64,000 bases of DNA from NCBI RefSeq assembly GCF_022811685.1, contig NZ_CP094532.1:2956501-3020500 (forward strand), written 5' to 3'. Positions 59,547 to 64,000 of the stretch are shown piece after piece (the first letter of the stretch is position 1; each line of letters begins with the position of its first letter). Below the pieces are notes generated by a model, which worked only from the letters and a program-made list of their open reading frames with translations, did no database searches and was not told where the DNA came from. This stretch comes from Chryseobacterium suipulveris (lineage in GTDB: Bacteria; Bacteroidota; Bacteroidia; Flavobacteriales; Weeksellaceae). The translations under genes were made by a program, and so were the position numbers.

Positions 59547-60743
59547 TTAATTTTCTGCTTCTCTTTGCAGTACGACAAACGCCGGGAAGTGGTCGCTGTA
59601 ACCGCCTGTATATTTATCGCCGTTCCAGGATCGGAATGGGTAACCTTTCCAGTTGCCTTCTTTGGTGATGAGATAAGCTGGAGCATAAAGTTCCGCTTTA
59701 AAAACCGAAAAGTCTTTTCCAACTTTGTCGGAAACCAAGTTTCCCGATACGATAATCTGGTCAAATAAATTCGGTGCATCCTGATAAGCAAGTGAAGCAA
59801 CCCCTTTTTTGTAAAGAGGGTACATTAAGTTCAGGTACGGAGTATCATTGCTCAATTCTTTTTGGCTGCCTACAGCTTTCAAATAATTCTTCAAACTGGA
59901 ACTTACGGGATCATCGTTAAAGTCACCCATCGCGATCAGTTTTGTGGATGGATCCTGTGCTCGGATGCTGTCCATTTGTTGTTTAAGAACTACCGCGGCC
60001 GCATTTCTCTTCGGAAGCGATCGCGCTTCACCCCCACTTCTTGACGGCCAGTGATTCATAAAAACAGCCACCTTTTCGTTATCAAGAAATCCTGTAACCA
60101 CAAGAATATCACGGGTGTAGCTTCTTTTTCCTTCATCATAAATCTTTATTTCCTTCTTCAAAGAATTGGTTGGCGTAAACCTTCTTTTCTGGTAAATGAG
60201 CGCAACATCAATTCCTCTCGCGTCATAAGAATTATAGTGGATGATTCCGTAATCATACTTAGCCAAAGTCGGATGTTTCACCAAATCCTGCACTACCTGT
60301 CTGTTCTCCACCTCGATCAAACCTACCATAGCAGGAGCGGTTCTGGTGTACTGTGCTCCCATTTCGGAAATAACTTTTGCAACGTTATCCAATTTGTGGT
60401 TGTAATTTTTGGTATTCCAGTTTTTGGCGCTTTTTGAGGTGAAATCGTCCGCAAGAATTTGCTTTCTGATCACTTTTTTTCCTTTTAGGAGCTGGTCGTT
60501 CCATTCTCCTTTATAATCTTCTGTAGTTTCCAGATACTGAAGCGAATCCAACGGAACACTTCTGTGGAATGCCGGATTGCTAATGTCTTTAGTACCATCG
60601 ATATAGTCTGCTGATGCAATCGTGTCCCAAAGGTTCTCCACATTCAGGAATCCGACTGTAGCTACTCTTCTGAGCTGTCCTTTTTGCTGGGCAAAGGAAA
60701 AACAAAATATTGCCAATAATGCTAAGCTTAGTATTTTTTTCAT
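59547..60743 (-). CDS. Secreted endonuclease/exonuclease/phosphatase-family protein
   Basis: This 398-residue protein has a signal peptide (MKKILSLALLAIFCFSFAQ) and an EEP (DNase I/exonuclease III-like) fold. Motifs are GFLNVENLWDT, MVGLIEVENRQV (the metal-binding Glu), MGDFNDDPVSSSL (Asp/Asn of the active site) and YSDHFPAFV (the catalytic Asp-His). Exported metal-dependent nucleases or phosphodiesterases of this kind digest extracellular DNA or phospholipid head groups. I start at the ATG at 60743 because it opens the signal. It diverges from a TonB receptor across 204 bp; a TAGATTTG motif (minus, 60768-60775) could be its promoter. Confidence 0.85.
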   Translation of the reverse strand: MKKILSLALLAIFCFSFAQQKGQLRRVATVGFLNVENLWDTIASADYIDGTKDISNPAFHRSVPLDSLQYLETTEDYKGEWNDQLLKGKKVIRKQILADDFTSKSAKNWNTKNYNHKLDNVAKVISEMGAQYTRTAPAMVGLIEVENRQVVQDLVKHPTLAKYDYGIIHYNSYDARGIDVALIYQKRRFTPTNSLKKEIKIYDEGKRSYTRDILVVTGFLDNEKVAVFMNHWPSRSGGEARSLPKRNAAAVVLKQQMDSIRAQDPSTKLIAMGDFNDDPVSSSLKNYLKAVGSQKELSNDTPYLNLMYPLYKKGVASLAYQDAPNLFDQIIVSGNLVSDKVGKDFSVFKAELYAPAYLITKEGNWKGYPFRSWNGDKYTGGYSDHFPAFVVLQREAEN

Positions 60744-60880
60744 TTTATTAATCAAAATATTGAGATGCAAATCTAAGTAATAAATTATCACGTTGGGAAC
60801 TAATTTTTGTCAGCCCATTTTTTTTAATGTTTTTTTAACAATAAAAGTGTTAAAAAAGAAGAATCTATTAAATTTTAGAG

Positions 60881-60888
60881 TAAATTTG
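60881..60888 (+). promoter_or_regulatory. Candidate -7 promoter element of the TonB receptor gene
   Basis: TAAATTTG matches TAnnTTTG and lies 60 bases upstream of the ATG at 60948. No clear -33 partner was found. Confidence 0.45.
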
Positions 60889-60947
60889 CAGTCCCAGTTT
60901 TAACAAACTGATTTTTAGCTCGAAAAAAGTTATTAATATATTTAAAC

Positions 60948-63815
60948 ATGATTAAAAAACTATCATTAATCTCATTGTTTACGCTGCTTCCGGCATCTTT
61001 TTATTTTGCACAGACCACGGTTTACGCATACTTGAAAGATGCAGACGGAAAACCAGTGGAAAGCGCAGAGGTTGACTTGAAAGGTTCTGAGCATGATGTA
61101 AAGGCCGACAAAATTGGATACTTCCAGTTTGTTGATCTTAAATCTGGTCACTACCAGATTGTGATTACCAAACCCAATTACGAAACAAAAGTAATGGAGT
61201 TTGATGTAAAGAGCGACGAAAAGAGAAAAGATTTAGGGGTAATTACCCTTTACACATCTTTAACAGGAGCAGATCAGGGACTGGTAATAATCGACAACAA
61301 CAGTGGTGACGAGGAAAACTCGAGCCAAACTTCAACTGTCGGCTTATTGCAGTCTTCACAGGATGTTTTCAGCAGAATTGCAGCGTTTGATTTGGGTGCT
61401 TACTGGTACCGACCAAGAGGTATTGACGGAAGAACTGGTGAAACCATGATGAACGGTGTTACAATGGTAAAATCTGACAACGGAAACGTAGATTTCAGCA
61501 ACTGGGGCGGTCTTAACGAAATCACGAGATATCCAGAAGTTGCAGCGAATCATTCACCTTCAGAATATGCTTTCGGGGGTGCGAGTTCCGTTATCTATAA
61601 AAACACTAACGCCAGCGAATACAGAAAAGGATTCCAGGCAACTTATTCATTAACAAACCGTAACTACCGGAACCGTGCTTCCTTGCGATATACTTCCGGC
61701 ATGAAAAGAAACGGATGGGCCGTAACCGCAATGGCTGCAAGACGATGGGCACAGGAAGGAATCCAAGAGGGAACTTTTTACGATGCTTATGGCGCTTATC
61801 TGGGAATCGAGAAAAAATTCAGCGATACTCACACGATGACTTTTAACGCGTTCGCTGCTCCTTACAGAAGATCTACTTCCAGCCCAAACACACAGGAGGT
61901 ATATGATTTTATGGGGGTTCACTACAACTCCTACTGGGGATGGCAAGACGGCAAAAAAAGAAGTGAGCGTGTAAGACAGGGGTTCCAGCCGATTATTCAG
62001 CTTCAGGATTTCTGGAAAATCAACAAAAAATCAAGTTTGGCAACTGCTATTTCATACCAGTTCGGTAAAGATAAGAGCGCGAGATTAGACTGGCAAAGCG
62101 TTCCGAACCCGTCACCAACTTATTACAGATACCTTCCTAGCTATTTCTATGGCCAAATGGAAGAAATCCTTTCTGAAAATCCAGGTGCCGATGTATCAAG
62201 CTTCAATGATGCTTATCAAACAGCTTTGGCTGGTTGGCAAAGTGGCGATCCTAAATTCACTCAGCTCAACTGGGATAATCTGTACCACAGAAACCAATCC
62301 CAAACAGCAGATAATTACTATGGGGTAACAGGAAAAAGAGCACTTTACTATCAGGTAAACGATGTAAGCGACGACAAAATTTTCAATGCTGCAACCCATT
62401 ACGTTTACAACTTTACCGACACCAGCAAACTATTGCTTAACGTATCTTACCAAAACTACAAATCCGAACTCTACAGAGAGGTTAAAGATCTATTAGGAGC
62501 CGATTTTGTTTTAAATAAAGACCCTTTTGCAGCTACTAACAACGCTGGAACATCTGGACTTTATGACGAAGGGGAAGCAAATGTGACCAAAAAGGTTGGC
62601 GATAAAATGGGGTATGACTACATCTTCAGAAGACAGGACATCAAAGTTAATCCTGGCTTTAAGTTCCAGACTGGGAAATTCGACGTGTTCATTTCCGGTT
62701 TGGCAGGATATTCTACTTCCAACAGAGAAGGTCTATACCACCATTATCTTTACAAAGACTCTTTTGGGAAAAGCAAAGATTACAATTTCTGGGATTTCGG
62801 TATGAAGGGACAGATCGTTTATAAAGTTGACGGAAGAAACTTCCTCGTTTATAATGGTGCGTACTTCTCTCAAGCGCCATTCCTGGAAGACTTGTTCATC
62901 AACCCAAGAGCAAATGCTTCTGTTGCACCGAACATCAAAAACTCAATCATCAATGCAAATGATTTGAGTTATATCATGAATACTCCGTTTGTAAAAATGA
63001 GATTGACCGGATACTTGGTAGATACTCAAAACGATACCAATGTACAAAGGTTCTTTGCAGATGGAATCCAGTTGTCACGAGAAGGACAGGATGGTATTGA
63101 AACAACAGTACAGAGTGCTTTCGTAACACAAACGATGACCAATGTTGAAAAAAGAAATATGGGGGTGGAATTTGGAGTCGATGTGAAAGTTCTTCCTACC
63201 CTTTCGCTACAAGGATTGGCAAGTTACGGGCAATACACCTACAAAAATGATCCACATGCGTATTTCTCTTCCGATGCAACGGGAGTATTTGAAAACGGAT
63301 TGCCTTACCTTGATATCGGAAAAGCATACCTTAAGAACTACCGTTTAGGAGGTACTCCACAACAGGGATACTCACTCGGTTTCAGATACAACTCACCAAA
63401 ATACTGGTGGTTCGGAGCCAACTGGAATTATCTGGACGACAACTTTCTGGATCCTTCAGCAATCATCAGATCAGAAAGATTTGTACAGAATCCTGTCTCA
63501 GGTACTCCTTACGCAGGACTTACTGCCGACGATTTGAGAAAAGTACTGGCTCCCACCAAACTACCATCAGCTTATTTCATCAATGCGAATGTTGGTAAAT
63601 CGTGGAGATTAGGTGCTTACTATGTGCTGATTACTGCCTCTGTTAATAATATTTTGGATAACACCAAATATATCACAGGTGGTTTCGAACAGACAAGAAG
63701 GGTAACTTTCCCAGGTTTTGTACAGGAAAACGACCGCCAATATCCACAGTTTGGTCCAAAATACTGGTACACTCAGGGAAGATCTTATTTCATCAATCTA
63801 CAGGTTAGATTTTAA
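60948..63815 (+). CDS. TonB-dependent receptor with N-terminal CarboxypepD-like domain
   Basis: This outer-membrane active transporter has 955 residues. A signal peptide (MIKKLSLISLFTLLPASFYFAQ) is followed by a carboxypeptidase-regulatory-like beta domain (VYAYLKDADGKPVESAEVDLKG, in pieces, residues 25-100), as in SusC-type receptors. The plug domain is divergent (AAFDLGAYWYRPRGIDG, NWGGLNEITRYPEV, SSVIYKNTNASEY) and the C-terminus ends in a barrel strand (GRSYFINLQVRF) with a terminal aromatic residue. No SusD-like protein follows; the next gene encodes a DUF5689 lipoprotein and the divergent gene a secreted nuclease-like enzyme. The cargo is unknown; nucleic-acid breakdown products are a possibility by context. 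Confidence 0.92.
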   Translation: MIKKLSLISLFTLLPASFYFAQTTVYAYLKDADGKPVESAEVDLKGSEHDVKADKIGYFQFVDLKSGHYQIVITKPNYETKVMEFDVKSDEKRKDLGVITLYTSLTGADQGLVIIDNNSGDEENSSQTSTVGLLQSSQDVFSRIAAFDLGAYWYRPRGIDGRTGETMMNGVTMVKSDNGNVDFSNWGGLNEITRYPEVAANHSPSEYAFGGASSVIYKNTNASEYRKGFQATYSLTNRNYRNRASLRYTSGMKRNGWAVTAMAARRWAQEGIQEGTFYDAYGAYLGIEKKFSDTHTMTFNAFAAPYRRSTSSPNTQEVYDFMGVHYNSYWGWQDGKKRSERVRQGFQPIIQLQDFWKINKKSSLATAISYQFGKDKSARLDWQSVPNPSPTYYRYLPSYFYGQMEEILSENPGADVSSFNDAYQTALAGWQSGDPKFTQLNWDNLYHRNQSQTADNYYGVTGKRALYYQVNDVSDDKIFNAATHYVYNFTDTSKLLLNVSYQNYKSELYREVKDLLGADFVLNKDPFAATNNAGTSGLYDEGEANVTKKVGDKMGYDYIFRRQDIKVNPGFKFQTGKFDVFISGLAGYSTSNREGLYHHYLYKDSFGKSKDYNFWDFGMKGQIVYKVDGRNFLVYNGAYFSQAPFLEDLFINPRANASVAPNIKNSIINANDLSYIMNTPFVKMRLTGYLVDTQNDTNVQRFFADGIQLSREGQDGIETTVQSAFVTQTMTNVEKRNMGVEFGVDVKVLPTLSLQGLASYGQYTYKNDPHAYFSSDATGVFENGLPYLDIGKAYLKNYRLGGTPQQGYSLGFRYNSPKYWWFGANWNYLDDNFLDPSAIIRSERFVQNPVSGTPYAGLTADDLRKVLAPTKLPSAYFINANVGKSWRLGAYYVLITASVNNILDNTKYITGGFEQTRRVTFPGFVQENDRQYPQFGPKYWYTQGRSYFINLQVRF

Positions 63816-63846
63816 TCATTAATCCGAAATTATAAAAATAAATACA

Positions 63847-64000
63847 ATGAATTTCAAAAAATATTTCAGAACTGCTTTAGCGATCGTTTTTTCTACGGTT
63901 GCGCTTAGCTCTTGTGTGAATAAAGATGAATGGGATACACCACCCATCAATTGTAACAACAAGTTTGACAAGGCAAACATTTCTTTAGCCGACTTCAAAG
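63847..64000 (+). CDS. DUF5689-type lipoprotein, 5' part only
   Basis: Only the first 51 codons are inside the window. They encode a lipoprotein signal (YFRTALAIVFSTVALSSC) and then NKDEWDTPPINCNNKFD and KANISLADFK, which resembles the start of DUF5689 proteins. It begins 31 bases after the TonB receptor stop codon on the same strand, suggesting an operon, with the lipoprotein as a surface partner of the receptor. The rest of the gene lies beyond the window. Confidence 0.7.
   Translation, partial: MNFKKYFRTALAIVFSTVALSSCVNKDEWDTPPINCNNKFDKANISLADFK

Overview
The window is a 64 kb stretch of chromosome from a member of the Bacteroidota, most likely family Weeksellaceae (Chryseobacterium/Kaistella-like). 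The reasons are type IX secretion C-terminal sorting domains on two secreted proteins, Bacteroidota-type promoters (TAnnTTTG at about -7), a Rho with a long Asn/Gln-rich insertion, an S46 dipeptidyl-peptidase, a C10 peptidase, GH3 and DUF5689 proteins, and start codons usually without a Shine-Dalgarno sequence. I could not place it to species. No tRNA, rRNA, CRISPR array or transposase was seen.

Layout. 0-11.3 kb: secA, a ROK sugar kinase, a lipoprotein MsrA, a DUF3267 metallopeptidase-like protein, an S46 peptidase, a T9SS-exported beta-propeller protein, elaA, engB and an alpha/beta hydrolase. 11.5-28.6 kb: a complete Bacteroidota-style division and cell-wall (dcw) cluster, mraZ-rsmH-ftsL-ftsI-murE-mraY-murD-ftsW-murG-murC-ftsQ-ftsA-ftsZ, then yqeY; murF is absent from it. 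28.8-35.7 kb: a T9SS Ig-like protein, a bacilliredoxin, rho, DUF4293, an MsbA-like ABC exporter and a DUF1801 protein. 35.7-40.8 kb: a small AT-rich module (C10 cysteine protease plus a small lipoprotein) at the 3' end of mutS, then a SpoU methyltransferase. 41-47.3 kb: a GbsR/MarR-regulated RND efflux operon. 47.6-51.5 kb: the pst phosphate-uptake operon with an extra membrane protein. 51.9-60.8 kb: an eIF1/SUI1-like factor, a nucleoside phosphorylase, a decayed TPR-LuxR regulator, tag, an LEA-like small protein, fabI, a GH3 protein, sodA, a DUF6146-like lipoprotein and a secreted nuclease-like protein. 60.9-64 kb: a TonB-dependent receptor and the start of a DUF5689 lipoprotein.

How it works together. 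The dcw genes make the lipid-II precursor (murE, mraY, murD, murG, murC), its flippase/polymerase and transpeptidase (ftsW, ftsI) and the divisome (ftsL, ftsQ, ftsA, ftsZ). mraZ has its own operator boxes upstream. The efflux operon encodes repressor, adaptor, pump and outer-membrane channel. The pst operon encodes binding protein, two permeases and the ATPase.

The most unusual material is not in the ordinary genes. (1) The C10 protease/lipoprotein pair lies between two copies of the mutS 3' end, one the live C-terminus and one a 38-bp relic with its own stop codon; this suggests cassette insertion or duplication at mutS. (2) A family of about 25-30-bp C-run/G-run palindromic elements sits in the dcw cluster and is translated in frame near the N-termini of RsmH, MurD and MurG. 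(3) A 40-bp palindromic repeat flanks the pst operon; one copy is part of an interleaved pair of perfect inverted repeats (16 and 22 bp) and the other forms the C-terminus of a pst-operon membrane protein. (4) Several intergenic gaps hold short 'word' repeats that run convergently, some interrupted by nested palindromes.
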